Both the position numbers and the translations under genes were made by a program. This document shows, piece by piece, positions 26,399 through 36,082 of a DNA stretch of 64,000 nt; the stretch's first letter is position 1, and each line of letters starts with the position of its first letter. The DNA comes from an uncultured Halomonas sp. (lineage in GTDB: Bacteria > Pseudomonadota > Gammaproteobacteria > Pseudomonadales > Halomonadaceae). The DNA is taken from contig NZ_CANLTC010000005.1 in the NCBI RefSeq assembly GCF_947493865.1, positions 1-64,000 on the forward strand, written 5' to 3'. The notes beneath the pieces are model-generated. The model did not search any database and was not told where the DNA came from. It saw only the letters and a list, made by a program, of their open reading frames with translations.

Positions 26399-26422
26399 GC
26401 CCGGCCATTGAGCCGGGCTTTT
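26399..26422 (+). terminator. intrinsic terminator after the DUF932 gene
   Basis: GCCCGGC-CATTGA-GCCGGGC followed by TTTT. It is the second such hairpin within this module. Confidence 0.75.
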
Positions 26423-26441
26423 CATGCTGGAGAACGATTCC

Positions 26442-26627
26442 ATGTCGACACAACTATCTTTCGGGCTCTGCCAGTCACTGACGCGGCTGGCCCGCCAACT
26501 GCTCGAAGCCGAGCAACCACAGGCCAACACCCACGTCCTGGCCCAGGGACAAATCTATCGCGTCACCGTGGAACTGACGCAGGTTCCCCTCGAACGGCTT
26601 CACGAAGTGATCGAAATGTATCAATAA
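26442..26627 (+). CDS. small protein, 61 aa, unknown
   Basis: A 61-aa protein beginning MSTQLSFGLCQSLTRLARQLLEAEQ. The ATG at 26442 was chosen for GGAG 9 bases upstream; an in-frame ATG at 26424 overlaps the preceding terminator. The gene ends 13 bp before the ERF-type annealing gene and should be co-expressed with it. No family is recognised; a recombination accessory role would be inference. Confidence 0.6.
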   Translation: MSTQLSFGLCQSLTRLARQLLEAEQPQANTHVLAQGQIYRVTVELTQVPLERLHEVIEMYQ

Positions 26628-26640
26628 CAGGAGGTTTTCC

Positions 26641-27393
26641 ATGGCGACACCCAAGACCCCGGCCCGGAACTCGACTCAAGCGTCTACCCCTATCCACGAC
26701 AGCACCGCCATCATCCAGGTCATCGAGCGTGCTGCCCTCAATCCCGAGGTGGACATCGACAAGATGGAGCGCCTACTACAGATGCAGGAGCGTGTGCTCG
26801 ATCGCCAGGCCTTGATGGCCTATAGCGCTGCCATGGCGGCCATGCAGACCGAACTGCCCAGCATTGCCGAACGCGGCAAGGGCAACAACGGCCACTACGC
26901 CACCCTGGAGGACATCGTCGATACGGTACGCCCCATCCTGCAGCGTCATGGCTTCGCGGTGAGCTTTCGTATCGTCACCCAGGAGCGCGGCATCGAAGTC
27001 ACCGGCGTGTTGATGCACCGCGACGGGCATCGTGAGGAAACCAGCATGCTGCTCCCCGCCGATGTCAGTGGCAACAAGAACGCCGTACAGGCCTTCGGCT
27101 CCTCCACCAGCTACGGCAAGCGCTATGTACTCTGCGCGTTGCTCAACATCACCACACGGGATCAGGACGACAATGGCCACGCCGCCGCGCCGGTCAAGCG
27201 CGTCACCTCCTTCCAAGCCGGACAGATCAAGCAGTTGATCACCGCCTGCCCATCTGCGACCCAGGAATGGTTCTTTGGCAAGTACGGCGAGGTCGAGCAG
27301 GTCCCTCGTAGTGACTTCGACAAGCTGCGCGCGTCGCTGCACAAGCGCGCCAATCTTCAGCAGGTCTCTCGATCATCAGTTCGCGAGGGGTAA
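26641..27393 (+). CDS. ERF-family single-strand annealing protein
   Basis: A 250-aa protein of the ERF superfamily, which anneals complementary single strands in phage-type recombination. Family features are YSAAMAAMQTELPSIAERGKGNNGHYATLEDIVDTVRPIL, the hydrophobic VSFRIVTQ strand and GSSTSYGKRYVLCALLNI. AGGAGG precedes the ATG. It is paired with the YqaJ-type exonuclease downstream, forming a Red-like exonuclease/annealase set. Confidence 0.9.
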   Translation: MATPKTPARNSTQASTPIHDSTAIIQVIERAALNPEVDIDKMERLLQMQERVLDRQALMAYSAAMAAMQTELPSIAERGKGNNGHYATLEDIVDTVRPILQRHGFAVSFRIVTQERGIEVTGVLMHRDGHREETSMLLPADVSGNKNAVQAFGSSTSYGKRYVLCALLNITTRDQDDNGHAAAPVKRVTSFQAGQIKQLITACPSATQEWFFGKYGEVEQVPRSDFDKLRASLHKRANLQQVSRSSVREG

Positions 27394-27402
27394 CCCCCTC
27401 GC
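27383..27402 (+). repeat. hairpin over the ERF stop codon
   Basis: GCGAGGGG-TAAC-CCCCTCGC is a perfect 8-bp stem. Its loop contains the ERF stop codon TAA. No T-run follows, so it may be an mRNA processing or stability element between the annealase and the exonuclease. Confidence 0.6.
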
Positions 27403-27435
27403 CGTTGATGCCGTCTCAACGAAAAGGTAACCGTC

Positions 27436-28047
27436 ATGCAGATTCTGACGTTGGAACAAGGCACGCAGGAATGGCATGCCGCGCGTCTCGGCATCGTCAC
27501 CATGTCCGAGGTCAAGACCTTGCTGGTCAACGGCAAGGGGCCGGGTGGCTTCGGTGTCGGTGCCCTGAGCTACATGCACCAGCTGATCGGTGAGCGCATC
27601 ACCGGTGAGCCTTCGGATGCCTTCCAGGGCAATGGCCACACCCAGCGAGGCCATGAGCTGGAACCGGTGGCCCGCGAACTCTACCGGGAGGCCACCGGCC
27701 TGCCTCGCCTCAGGCAAGCTGGCATCATCCTCAACCACGGCGTGGGCTATTCCCCGGATTCTCTGGTGGACAGCGATGGCCTCATCGAGGTCAAGACCAA
27801 GCTGCCCAAGTACCAGATTGAGCTGCTGCTGGCCAACGAGCTACCCCAGGAGCACGTGGCGCAGTGCCAGGGCGGGCTGTGGGTCAGCGAGCGCGAGTGG
27901 ATCGACTTCGTCAGCTACTGGCCCGGCATGCCGCTGTTCGTCAAGCGCGCCTACCGGGACGAGGGGCTGATCAAGACGATTGCCGCGCGGGTCGAGGCGT
28001 TCTACGACGAGCTAGAACGGCGTATGGCCATGGTCATGGCGGCGTGA
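27436..28047 (+). CDS. YqaJ-family phage-type exonuclease
   Basis: A 203-aa PD-(D/E)XK nuclease of the YqaJ/lambda-exonuclease type. The start EQGTQEWHAARLGIVTMSEV is characteristic. Active-site residues are in RGHELEPVARELY (Glu), SPDSLVDSDG (Asp) and LIEVKTK (ExK), and GQVQ-like QEHVAQCQGGLWV follows. It should resect double-stranded DNA 5'-3' so that the upstream ERF protein can anneal the strands. Confidence 0.92.
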   Translation: MQILTLEQGTQEWHAARLGIVTMSEVKTLLVNGKGPGGFGVGALSYMHQLIGERITGEPSDAFQGNGHTQRGHELEPVARELYREATGLPRLRQAGIILNHGVGYSPDSLVDSDGLIEVKTKLPKYQIELLLANELPQEHVAQCQGGLWVSEREWIDFVSYWPGMPLFVKRAYRDEGLIKTIAARVEAFYDELERRMAMVMAA

Positions 28048-28128
28048 GTGGCGACCAACCATAACGCAGTGCCCGAAAGGCGCTGCGCTTTTTTGCTCTT
28101 TTCCTTCCGTTCATTTGAGGCTTTACCG

Positions 28129-28626
28129 ATGATTCATGCCAAACTCCTGGCAGGTGAAATGGCGGGTACCTACCACATCACCGCGCCGGTGACCGAACAC
28201 GACCTGCTGGCCATGGCCCAGATCCTCGCCAGACGACGACTGGCCCGAGGGCGCAAGATCACCCAACCCACCTTGGCGTTTTCCTATCTCCAGGCCCTCC
28301 TACAGCACTACGAGCACGAAGTCTTCAGCGCGCTCTTCCTCGACAGCCAGCATCGCGTTATTCGTTTCGAAGAGCTGTTTCGCGGCACTATCGACTCGGC
28401 CAGCGTCTATCCCCGGGAAGTCGTCAAACAGGCCCTAGCCCATAATGCCGCTGCTATCATCCTGGTCCACAACCATCCGTCGGGAAATCCCGAGCCCAGT
28501 GACGCCGATCAGCGTATCACCCAGCGGCTTAAGGAAGCGCTGGGTCTGGTGGAGATCCGCATCATCGACCATATCGTGGTGGGCAGTGAGGGGTGTTCGT
28601 CCTTTGCGGAGCTGGGGCATCTATGA
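28129..28626 (+). CDS. RadC-family JAB-domain protein
   Basis: A 165-aa protein of the RadC/YeeS type often carried on mobile elements. The JAMM metal motif is intact ([16 protein letters not shown]), with the upstream [15 protein letters not shown] core strand. The catalytic role of RadC proteins is uncertain. The ATG at 28129 follows GAGG; the frame extends upstream to 28048 without a ribosome-binding site. It is the last gene of the DUF932-ERF-YqaJ-RadC module. Confidence 0.9.
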   Translation: MIHAKLLAGEMAGTYHITAPVTEHDLLAMAQILARRRLARGRKITQPTLAFSYLQALLQHYEHEVFSALFLDSQHRVIRFEELFRGTIDSASVYPREVVKQALAHNAAAIILVHNHPSGNPEPSDADQRITQRLKEALGLVEIRIIDHIVVGSEGCSSFAELGHL

Positions 28627-28782
28627 GTGCATGTGAACGACGCTTGTGCCGCCCATGTGGCGGTACAGGCAACTTATGAGATTATTTTTTTGTACATATA
28701 GATGAGGGCGTGGAGCGGACCGGACTAATCCAAGCCTACATGCCCAATATTGAGCAAAATTTCCTTGGATGTGGTAAGGGGA

Positions 28783-28809
28783 TGCAGTAAATTGCAGTAC
28801 ATCTGCAGT
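28783..28809. promoter_or_regulatory. three phased TGCAGT direct repeats (candidate operator)
   Basis: TGCAGT occurs at 28783, 28793 and 28804, spaced 10 and 11 bp, that is on one face of the helix. The array ends 21 bp before the ribbon-helix-helix gene. Such proteins bind short direct or inverted repeats as stacked dimers, so this is probably its operator and the control point of the defence operon. Confidence 0.6.
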
Positions 28810-28829
28810 CATCCCGTGGAGGGAAGGCC

Positions 28830-29024
28830 ATGGCCACCACTAAGACAGCAACCGTGACGTTCCGCATAGATCCCGGTGTGAAGGAGGCACTACGCACCGC
28901 CGCTGCTCGTGAGCACCGTTCTATTGCCAACATGATAGAGGTGCTCATTCGTGACTATTGCCAAAAAAACGGTGTGGTAGTCCCAGGTTCGGATGCAAAC
29001 ATCGAACGCACGGATGGCAAGTGA
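28830..29024 (+). CDS. ribbon-helix-helix regulator of the defence operon
   Basis: A 64-aa protein. TATVTFRIDPGVKEALRTAAAREHRSIANMIEVLIRDYC is a typical ribbon-helix-helix fold with a positively charged beta-strand start. GGAGGGAAGG precedes the ATG. It stands 40 bp before the DUF499 ATPase gene, on the same strand, and just after three phased TGCAGT repeats, so an autoregulated repressor of the operon is the natural inference. It could instead be an antitoxin-like orphan. Confidence 0.8.
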   Translation: MATTKTATVTFRIDPGVKEALRTAAAREHRSIANMIEVLIRDYCQKNGVVVPGSDANIERTDGK

Positions 29025-29064
29025 GAATGATTGAGGGGATAGCAGGGGAATTTTGGAGAAAATT

Positions 29065-31800
29065 ATGCTTGGATTAACCCTTCGCGATGAGTTCAAAGGG
29101 CGTAGATTAAAGGGAACGGCCATTGAGCTTACGAATAAAAACAATACAGGCGCAACACAAGTTTCAGCGTCCGATTTTCTTCGCATCACCTACCCATCCC
29201 GTGATCTGTTGAAGGCAATTGAGGCTGTTGGCCCCGATCAAGGGCGTCCCGTCACCTTGAAAGGCGAACGTGGGCTAGGTAAGTCACATTTAATGGCAGT
29301 GCTTTACCATACGTTCACCGATCATTCAGCAACGCAAGACTGGCTGAATAGCTGGTCGCACACCCTGGATGACGCCAAGATGGGGCAGCTGCCATTGCGT
29401 GGCGGCATGCATGTCATCAGTGAAAGCCTGCACAGGCAGCGCTACAAGTTTCTGTGGGATCTGGTATTCGATAACCACCCCAATGGCAACTACTGCCGCG
29501 GAAAATGGGAGGCACTCGGCGAGAAAAAGCCGGATGTACCAAGCGATGAGATATTGCTGGAATTGTTCAAGCACACACCGACGGCACTGGTTTTGGACGA
29601 GTTCCAGACCTGGTACGACGGTCTGACCAATACGAAACAGTATCCATGGCGAACTTGGGCCTTCAATTTCATACAGGTGCTTTCCGAGATCGCCATGGAG
29701 TACCCGGAGTACCTGGTGCTGGTGGTTTCCGTGCGAAACGGTAATACCGATGCCTTCCAGCAGATTCAACGGGTGAACCCGGTCATTGTCGATTTTAAGG
29801 GACCATCGGCAAAAACAGATCGCTTGCGTCTGTTGCTGCATCGATTGTTCGAGAATCGCATTCAGGTGGATGCTTCGGCCATTCACGATCTGGTTGAGAC
29901 ACACATCAGTGAGTACTTTCGCCTGAAAAATATCCCTCCTGCGGAGCAGGAAAGGATGCGTGAGGAGTTTATTGAGGCCTGGCCGTATGCGCCCCACCTG
30001 ATGGACCTGCTGGAAGATCAGGTACTGATTGCTACCAGCGCGCAAGGCACGCGTGACCTGATCCGTATTCTGGCAGATCTATTCAAACGAAACGGTGAGA
30101 AACAGCCGATTTTGACCGCAGCGGATTTCCGTCTTGACGATGAACACAGCGGCATCACTGCACTGCTGGACTCGGTGGCGAATCAGCACCATGCGAAGCT
30201 GCGCGAAAAAGCGCTTCGCAATCTCGAAGCGGTCAGCGACGCCATCGCCGGAAGCGGCCACAAGCTTCCTCACCTTGAAGAGATTATTGGGGCCCTATGG
30301 CTGCGCTCTCTGGCCGAGGTCAACCAAGCAGGTGCGGACCGAGACACCCTTCATGTCGATGTAACCCGAGACAAACCAGTTGATGATAATGCCTTTCAGG
30401 TGGAACTGACCACCATTGTCGAGAATAGCTTCAACATCCACGAAGACGGTAACCGGTTCATCTTCAGGGAAGAGGAAAACCCCCAGGCCAAGCTCATTGC
30501 CAGTGCACGCAACGATAAGCTATTCCAAAACGATGAGGACCGTTGGCATCTCGCTAAGGAAACACGCTATGTCATCGAAGGCGGCGGGGACATAGAGCTA
30601 CCCTACCGGGTCATTGTCCTCCCCCAGACGTGGAAGAGTAGCCCGTGGGAGAAGCTGGATGAAAGTGAGGTGCCCACCAACTGGGGAAATCGCCTTCCCA
30701 TCGTTGTACTACCAGAGTCACCAGCCAATATCGAGGCAACACTGGGTGAATGGCTGCGGGACAACATGCAAAGCGGCCGAAATGTTGTTCGCTTTCTGAT
30801 CCCCAGAGATGGATCAAGTAATCTTTTCCTGGATCGCGATCTTCTGGTGCTCGCCCGTTGTGTTTATCTCGCAGAGCGATGGAAGAAAGAGAATCCGGAA
30901 TATGGTCGGTTGCAAACTAAATACCAGAAGGAAATTCGCGACATCCTCAAGTCGCGCTTTGATCGTTTTGCCATTATTGCGAACTGGAACTACCAAAAAC
31001 CCCAGAATTGTCGCTTTTTCATCGAGAGCCATAAGGCTGAAGGTGCCAGGATTCCCGATGCCATTGACAAGAGCATCCGAGAGAACCTCTTCATCCCGGA
31101 GGATTTTGATGCCTTCATTCTGACGGCCGCGCCAAACAACGAGCCCATTAGTAAGCTGCTAAAGGAGCTGAGAGAGCCCCGCCCAGGCGGTGAAGACTGC
31201 ATTCCCTGGCTTGGCGAAACGTTAGTTAAGGAGCGCATTATTCGGTTATGCGCTCGCGGCGATATCGCGATTAATTTGCGAGGCATGGAGTACCTCCAAG
31301 CACACGATGGTGAGGATGAGGAGGCCGCGTTCAAGCGCATGCGTGGCAAACTCGGCACCGGTAAACATCTGGATGAAACCCATGTCCTGCTTCCACAGAA
31401 TGTACCTGCCACAGGCGGTGTGACTCAGCCGGGTAGCGAACAACCAGTGCCGCCCTCTCCTGGTGGCACAGCGCCCCCGGGCCAACCGACTGACGGTCCA
31501 GGAGGCGTCAAAGAGCCACCGCAGCCTGGTACATCGGGCGATTCGGGAGCCCCAGAGCAACCTTCTCCCGGCGACATTTTTGGGGGCGGTGACAGCTTTA
31601 CGTCGCTATCCGCTCCAGCAACGTCGTCGCTGAACCTGCTGGGAAAAATCGAGCAATGGGGAATCGGCACCGGAACACAACTTCACGGGCTTACGCTTCG
31701 GGTGGATCAATTGACAGGCGCGCAACTACAAGAGCTGATCCGCAAATTGCCAGATGGCATGACCTACGCGCTGGACTTAGAGAAAGAGGGGGGACAATGA
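29065..31800 (+). CDS. DUF499 AAA ATPase (BrxC/PglY-like) of a BREX-like system
   Basis: A 911-aa ATPase. Walker A GERGLGKSH (about residues 67-75) and Walker B ALVLDEFQTWYDG (about 172-184) follow the DUF499 pattern. These proteins occupy the BrxC/PglY position in BREX/Pgl systems. The C-terminal part has a Pro/Gly-rich linker (about 795-845) and a short terminal domain. The ATG at 29065 has GGAG 7 bases upstream. Its stop overlaps the pglZ start (ATGA), so translation is coupled. Assignment to the BREX-like family rests on its partners as much as on its own sequence. Confidence 0.85.
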   Translation: MLGLTLRDEFKGRRLKGTAIELTNKNNTGATQVSASDFLRITYPSRDLLKAIEAVGPDQGRPVTLKGERGLGKSHLMAVLYHTFTDHSATQDWLNSWSHTLDDAKMGQLPLRGGMHVISESLHRQRYKFLWDLVFDNHPNGNYCRGKWEALGEKKPDVPSDEILLELFKHTPTALVLDEFQTWYDGLTNTKQYPWRTWAFNFIQVLSEIAMEYPEYLVLVVSVRNGNTDAFQQIQRVNPVIVDFKGPSAKTDRLRLLLHRLFENRIQVDASAIHDLVETHISEYFRLKNIPPAEQERMREEFIEAWPYAPHLMDLLEDQVLIATSAQGTRDLIRILADLFKRNGEKQPILTAADFRLDDEHSGITALLDSVANQHHAKLREKALRNLEAVSDAIAGSGHKLPHLEEIIGALWLRSLAEVNQAGADRDTLHVDVTRDKPVDDNAFQVELTTIVENSFNIHEDGNRFIFREEENPQAKLIASARNDKLFQNDEDRWHLAKETRYVIEGGGDIELPYRVIVLPQTWKSSPWEKLDESEVPTNWGNRLPIVVLPESPANIEATLGEWLRDNMQSGRNVVRFLIPRDGSSNLFLDRDLLVLARCVYLAERWKKENPEYGRLQTKYQKEIRDILKSRFDRFAIIANWNYQKPQNCRFFIESHKAEGARIPDAIDKSIRENLFIPEDFDAFILTAAPNNEPISKLLKELREPRPGGEDCIPWLGETLVKERIIRLCARGDIAINLRGMEYLQAHDGEDEEAAFKRMRGKLGTGKHLDETHVLLPQNVPATGGVTQPGSEQPVPPSPGGTAPPGQPTDGPGGVKEPPQPGTSGDSGAPEQPSPGDIFGGGDSFTSLSAPATSSLNLLGKIEQWGIGTGTQLHGLTLRVDQLTGAQLQELIRKLPDGMTYALDLEKEGGQ

Positions 31801-32789
31801 CTCTGCCGCTCCAACTGGTACAGACGCTACAAAATGCTGAGCCGAAAGAGGCCTGGGCAGCCATTTTTGGTTACTCCTGGGAGATTTGCTCGCAGAGCCT
31901 CGACCAGGGGCCAGCTGTGGCGGAAGTCTTGAGCCGCGATCGTAGCTTGGCGGATCTGGATCACTATCTTGCGACTGCGGGGTGGGATCTGTGGTCTCAC
32001 TTTGAACAGGCTGCTCCCCGCACCTCGCAAGAGCTGGCGGCCTGGTGGGCTAGTCATTCGCCCGGTAGAGCCATTCTGATTTTGGATGCCTTCTCAATGC
32101 GTGAGGTGCCATGGGTTCTACACCAGGCGGAGGCACGTGGCTTTTCCGTGCATCACGCCCGCTCCACTGGAGCCGAACTACCCCCCGATACTACGCCCTT
32201 CGCTAAAGCCCTGGGTTTCGGCCAGCGCTCCGCGCTCGGAAACAACGGAGCGCGCAGCGCCCGTTTTCCAGGTGCGCGGACAGAATCGGTGGACATCGCC
32301 TGGTTGGATTGTGCAGCACTGATCGGTTCGGAGCCAGACTGGATTTTCTGGCACCACTGGCCGGATCACCGTCTGCATGATCACGACGACCCTGGCAAGG
32401 GACTGCAAACACTTACCGGAGAGGTGGAAGAACACCTTGCCGGAGATGCCTTTTGGTCACTGGTTGGGCGGCTGGCGACCGGGCGCCGTCTTATCATAAC
32501 GGCAGACCACGGTTATGCCGCCAGTGGGCAGTTTATCGACAGCAATGGCGAGCAATCGGACTACCTCAAGGGGCACTACAAGAGCGGCCGGAGCATTCCC
32601 GGTGATGCCCCGGCCGGTGATTGGGTACCGCCGATTGATCTGGCCATCGATAGCGAACACGGACGCCACCTATACGTCAACGGCCGCCGCAAATGGAAGA
32701 GCCAGGGCGGTTACCCCACACTTGCCCATGGTGGGCTGAGTGTTCTTGAGGTGGCCGTACCCTTTATCGAATTGAGCAGGCAGAAATAA
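31797..32789 (+). CDS. PglZ-family alkaline-phosphatase-fold protein
   Basis: A compact 330-aa PglZ. Metal-site signatures of the alkaline phosphatase superfamily are present: ILILDAFSMRE (Asp97), FWHHWPDHRLHD and ITADHGYAASG (Asp237-His238-Gly239). The typical PglZ ending HGGLSVLEVAVPFIEL is also present. PglZ is the one protein shared by all BREX/Pgl systems. Most PglZ proteins are much longer, so this one is close to a minimal catalytic domain. It overlaps the DUF499 gene by 4 bp and ends 2 bp before the methyltransferase gene. Confidence 0.88.
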   Translation: MTLPLQLVQTLQNAEPKEAWAAIFGYSWEICSQSLDQGPAVAEVLSRDRSLADLDHYLATAGWDLWSHFEQAAPRTSQELAAWWASHSPGRAILILDAFSMREVPWVLHQAEARGFSVHHARSTGAELPPDTTPFAKALGFGQRSALGNNGARSARFPGARTESVDIAWLDCAALIGSEPDWIFWHHWPDHRLHDHDDPGKGLQTLTGEVEEHLAGDAFWSLVGRLATGRRLIITADHGYAASGQFIDSNGEQSDYLKGHYKSGRSIPGDAPAGDWVPPIDLAIDSEHGRHLYVNGRRKWKSQGGYPTLAHGGLSVLEVAVPFIELSRQK

Positions 32790-32791
32790 GC

Positions 32792-35700
32792 ATGGCAAAT
32801 GATCAGCCCTGGAAAGCCAGTGGAATGAATAAGGCGGACTGGTTGGCCGAGGAGGTCGCCAACGCGGTAGGTGCAGGCAAAGCCTGGGAGTGTGAGACCG
32901 TCGACTTCTCCGATCCCAATCGGCCACCGACCTGTGTCGAAGTCGATTTCCCGATTATTCCGATCAATCAGATTGCCGCCATCGAAGGTAATGCCGGCAA
33001 GCCCATATACCAGATGTCCAAGTGGTGGGCGCGCCGGCGCAGCAGTGTGTTTCGGTCGCTGTTACTAGCGTCCGCCATTAAGGCCCCCGATGATCCGGCA
33101 GAAGCCGCAAAGGTCGTCTGGGATGCCTACTACGGCAACCATCAGAAAAAAGGTGCTTTTAAGCATCTGAAGGTGGCGGATATCTTCATGGGTGGCGGCA
33201 CCACCGTCGTGGAAGGTTCGCGCCTCGGCATGCAGATGGTTGGTAACGAGCTCAACCCAGTCGCCTGGTTTGTGGTGAAGAATGAGCTAGCGCCTGTGAA
33301 CAAGGCTGAGGTTGAGGCTCTCCTGGCGGAGATCGAGGCCGAGGTCAAGCCGCAGATCATGCCCTTCTACGCCTGTGATTGTCCGCGGGGCCACAGCGGA
33401 CAGTGGACGCAGGTCAGCACCGGCAAGGTCATGGGGGATGATTTCGACCCATTGGCGCTACCGCCGCAGGAGCGCAAGGATTATCACTATCATGGTCCGG
33501 AGGTCATTTACTCCTTCTGGGCCAAACACGGCCCTTGTCAGGTCACTGGATGCGGCCATCGCACGCCGATCATGACCAACCCGGTGATGGCCGTAAAAAC
33601 CCTATCCGTGAAGGCCTGGGCGCGCACCTGCAAGCATTGCGGCGACAACTACGATCTGGAAGAACGCGATGCCCGCATGGCCCCTGGCGTTTCGCTGGTA
33701 GTGGCCGACACAGAAAGACCCTTCGCCGTTGCCCGGCTGAACGAGCACAGCGGTGAGCCTGACAGCGCTGAATGCCCCTGCTGCGGACAGATCGAGTCAT
33801 TCGGCAAGCTGGGCAAAGGCAAACGCAAAAAAGTAGAGCTTTCGCTGCTGGTTCATCCAGAATGGCTGGCGGGCGAGGCGTCCAAGGATGAGGAAGGGCA
33901 GCCCTTCGGCGGCAGTGTCGAAGATCCAGTGGATGCCACTGTGCGCTGGAACAGGGCCCGGGCAGAGACTTGCAAGCTGATAGAGGTACGCGGCAAGCTA
34001 CCCGAATCCATCACCTGCCCGGAAACTGGGATTGTCATTCTGACAGGCAAAGAGGGTGGCACAGTTCCAAAGAAGAGCAATTATGCCTGTGGTGACTGTG
34101 GCACCGTTCAAGGTGTTATGAAAACCATTAAGGCTTCGGGGAGAAATTCTCCGGAGGCTGTCTACGCACAACAAGGCTACTGCCCGCACTGTTATGACGA
34201 GGGGCAGGCTTATGGGGGGCGTTTCTTTATTGACGGACAAAATCCGTCGAATATAGATGCAGCCTGCAAGGAGTGGAAGAGCCGGAGCGAAGCTGATCTC
34301 GCGGCATATTGGCCGAGGAGCGAAATGCCTTATGGCTTTATGACGGTGATTGCGAACAGTGACCTTAGAGAGAATTATGGTTACACACATTGGTGGAAAA
34401 TGTTCAACCCTCGCCAATTGCTTGTCCACTGCAATATCTTAAAGGCAATAATTTCCTGTGGTGATTATTCGGATATCACTCGAGACTTTGTGCTGGGAGG
34501 GTTTCAGCAATACCTGAGAAACCAGAACATGTTCACTATCTGGAATGTACCTGCCGATAAGATGGAGCCCATGTTCTCTAATAGCAATTTTCATCCAAAA
34601 TCTACAACGGTAGAAAACTGTGTGTTCGCGGATTACGGGCGGGGGAATTGGAATAGCCAAAAGAGTAACCTTATTTCAGCGCTTCATTGGAAGGATACGC
34701 CATGGGAGCTTGTGCAAAATGACAGGCTTTCCGATCAATCCCACATATTTGATGGTGCTTTGACAGGAAAAAGCGAAAAAGTCGAATGTGGGGACCCTGT
34801 GAAAGATGCTGAGGTGTACTGTGGTTCTTCAACAGATCTCAGCATGCTGGATTCGGGCAGTCATGACCTGGTTGTTACCGACCCCCCCTTCGGCGGCCTG
34901 CTTCACTATTCTGAGCTCTCCGATTTCTTCTATGTCTGGCTCCGCTTGGCTCTGAAAGAGCGCTACCCTGAATATTTTGGCCCAGAGTACACCCCAAAGA
35001 CGTTAGAAGCGGTGGCGAACCGGGCGCGTCATCCGGGGCGGGATGAAGAGACAGGTCTTGAGAACGCTGATCGTTTCTACCAACGCCTGCTCACTGAATG
35101 CTGGCGCGAGGCCGGCCGGATTCTAAAACCGGGCGGCCTGCTGAGCTTTACCTTTCACCACAGCGAGGACGCACCATGGGTGTCCGTGCTCGAATCGCTA
35201 TTCGATGCCGGCTTTTATTTGGAAGCGACCTACCCGATACGTAGTGATGAAACCAAGGGTAAGGGGGAGTTCGGGTCCCGCAAGATCGAATACGACATCA
35301 TTCATGTCTGCCGTAAGCGGATTGAGGACCCCAAGCCGATCTCCTGGGCCAAATTGCGCCGGCAGGTGCTGCGTGATGTGCGGGACCTGCAAGACTTGCT
35401 GGAACATCACCAGGAAGAAGGTCTGCCGGAGGCCGATGTGCAGGTGATTCGGCGCGGCAAGGCGCTGGAATATTTCTCCCGTCACTATGGTCAGGTCTAC
35501 AAGGACCAGGACACGTCGATGACAGTGCTGGAGGCCTTGCTGGGCATCAACCAGTTGCTCGATGAGGAGGCCGGTGGCATTAAGGAGCCGCCACCGCATA
35601 ATGCCGAGCCCTTCACGCGCATGTTGCTGCGTCTTTTCAATGGTATCGATCAGTTGCCCCGTGACCAATTGCAGAAATTCCTGCGCGGAACGGGCATTGG

Positions 35701-36082
35701 TCCCTCGGATTTTGCAAGCCGGGGTTGGGTGTACGAAGAGAAGAAAATCTTTCATCTCACCTCACCGTTGGACCTGGCTCAAGGCTGGATCGGTCGGCAT
35801 CGACGCGGTATGCAGAGCGATTACGAGCAGGCGATGTTCCTTATCGGCGCCTGCTTTGAAGGCAGCGGCATCAACGCCAGCGAAACCCTGAATAACGAAA
35901 ACTTCAAACCCCATCCGGCCTTGGGTGCGATTCTGACTTGGTTCAAGACCCGTGGTGCGGATTCACCGACCCGGAACGCGGCTTCGACCGCCGCGTCGCT
36001 CTACCAAGCCTGGGAGACACGCAACCAGGCCCAGGTGAAGCAGCTCAACCTGTTTGAGCGTATGGGTGAAGAGGAGGATTGA
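32792..36082 (+). CDS. DUF1156 zinc-ribbon adenine-specific DNA methyltransferase (PglX-like)
   Basis: A 1096-aa protein. The N-terminal DUF1156 part (ISQMSKWWARRRSSVFRS-like region) contains the SAM-binding motif DIFMGGGTTVVEGSRLGMQMVGNE (from residue 130). The catalytic motif TDPPFGG lies much later (about residues 696-702). Between them is a roughly 550-residue insert with several Cys pairs (CKHCGD, CPCCGQ, CGDCG, CPHC) suggesting zinc ribbons. LKPGGLLSFTFHHS is the following methyltransferase strand. Homologous COG1743 enzymes are the methylases of BREX type 3 (PglXI) and probably mark host DNA. Base composition drops in the middle (34.2-34.8 kb). Confidence 0.88.
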   Translation: MANDQPWKASGMNKADWLAEEVANAVGAGKAWECETVDFSDPNRPPTCVEVDFPIIPINQIAAIEGNAGKPIYQMSKWWARRRSSVFRSLLLASAIKAPDDPAEAAKVVWDAYYGNHQKKGAFKHLKVADIFMGGGTTVVEGSRLGMQMVGNELNPVAWFVVKNELAPVNKAEVEALLAEIEAEVKPQIMPFYACDCPRGHSGQWTQVSTGKVMGDDFDPLALPPQERKDYHYHGPEVIYSFWAKHGPCQVTGCGHRTPIMTNPVMAVKTLSVKAWARTCKHCGDNYDLEERDARMAPGVSLVVADTERPFAVARLNEHSGEPDSAECPCCGQIESFGKLGKGKRKKVELSLLVHPEWLAGEASKDEEGQPFGGSVEDPVDATVRWNRARAETCKLIEVRGKLPESITCPETGIVILTGKEGGTVPKKSNYACGDCGTVQGVMKTIKASGRNSPEAVYAQQGYCPHCYDEGQAYGGRFFIDGQNPSNIDAACKEWKSRSEADLAAYWPRSEMPYGFMTVIANSDLRENYGYTHWWKMFNPRQLLVHCNILKAIISCGDYSDITRDFVLGGFQQYLRNQNMFTIWNVPADKMEPMFSNSNFHPKSTTVENCVFADYGRGNWNSQKSNLISALHWKDTPWELVQNDRLSDQSHIFDGALTGKSEKVECGDPVKDAEVYCGSSTDLSMLDSGSHDLVVTDPPFGGLLHYSELSDFFYVWLRLALKERYPEYFGPEYTPKTLEAVANRARHPGRDEETGLENADRFYQRLLTECWREAGRILKPGGLLSFTFHHSEDAPWVSVLESLFDAGFYLEATYPIRSDETKGKGEFGSRKIEYDIIHVCRKRIEDPKPISWAKLRRQVLRDVRDLQDLLEHHQEEGLPEADVQVIRRGKALEYFSRHYGQVYKDQDTSMTVLEALLGINQLLDEEAGGIKEPPPHNAEPFTRMLLRLFNGIDQLPRDQLQKFLRGTGIGPSDFASRGWVYEEKKIFHLTSPLDLAQGWIGRHRRGMQSDYEQAMFLIGACFEGSGINASETLNNENFKPHPALGAILTWFKTRGADSPTRNAASTAASLYQAWETRNQAQVKQLNLFERMGEEED

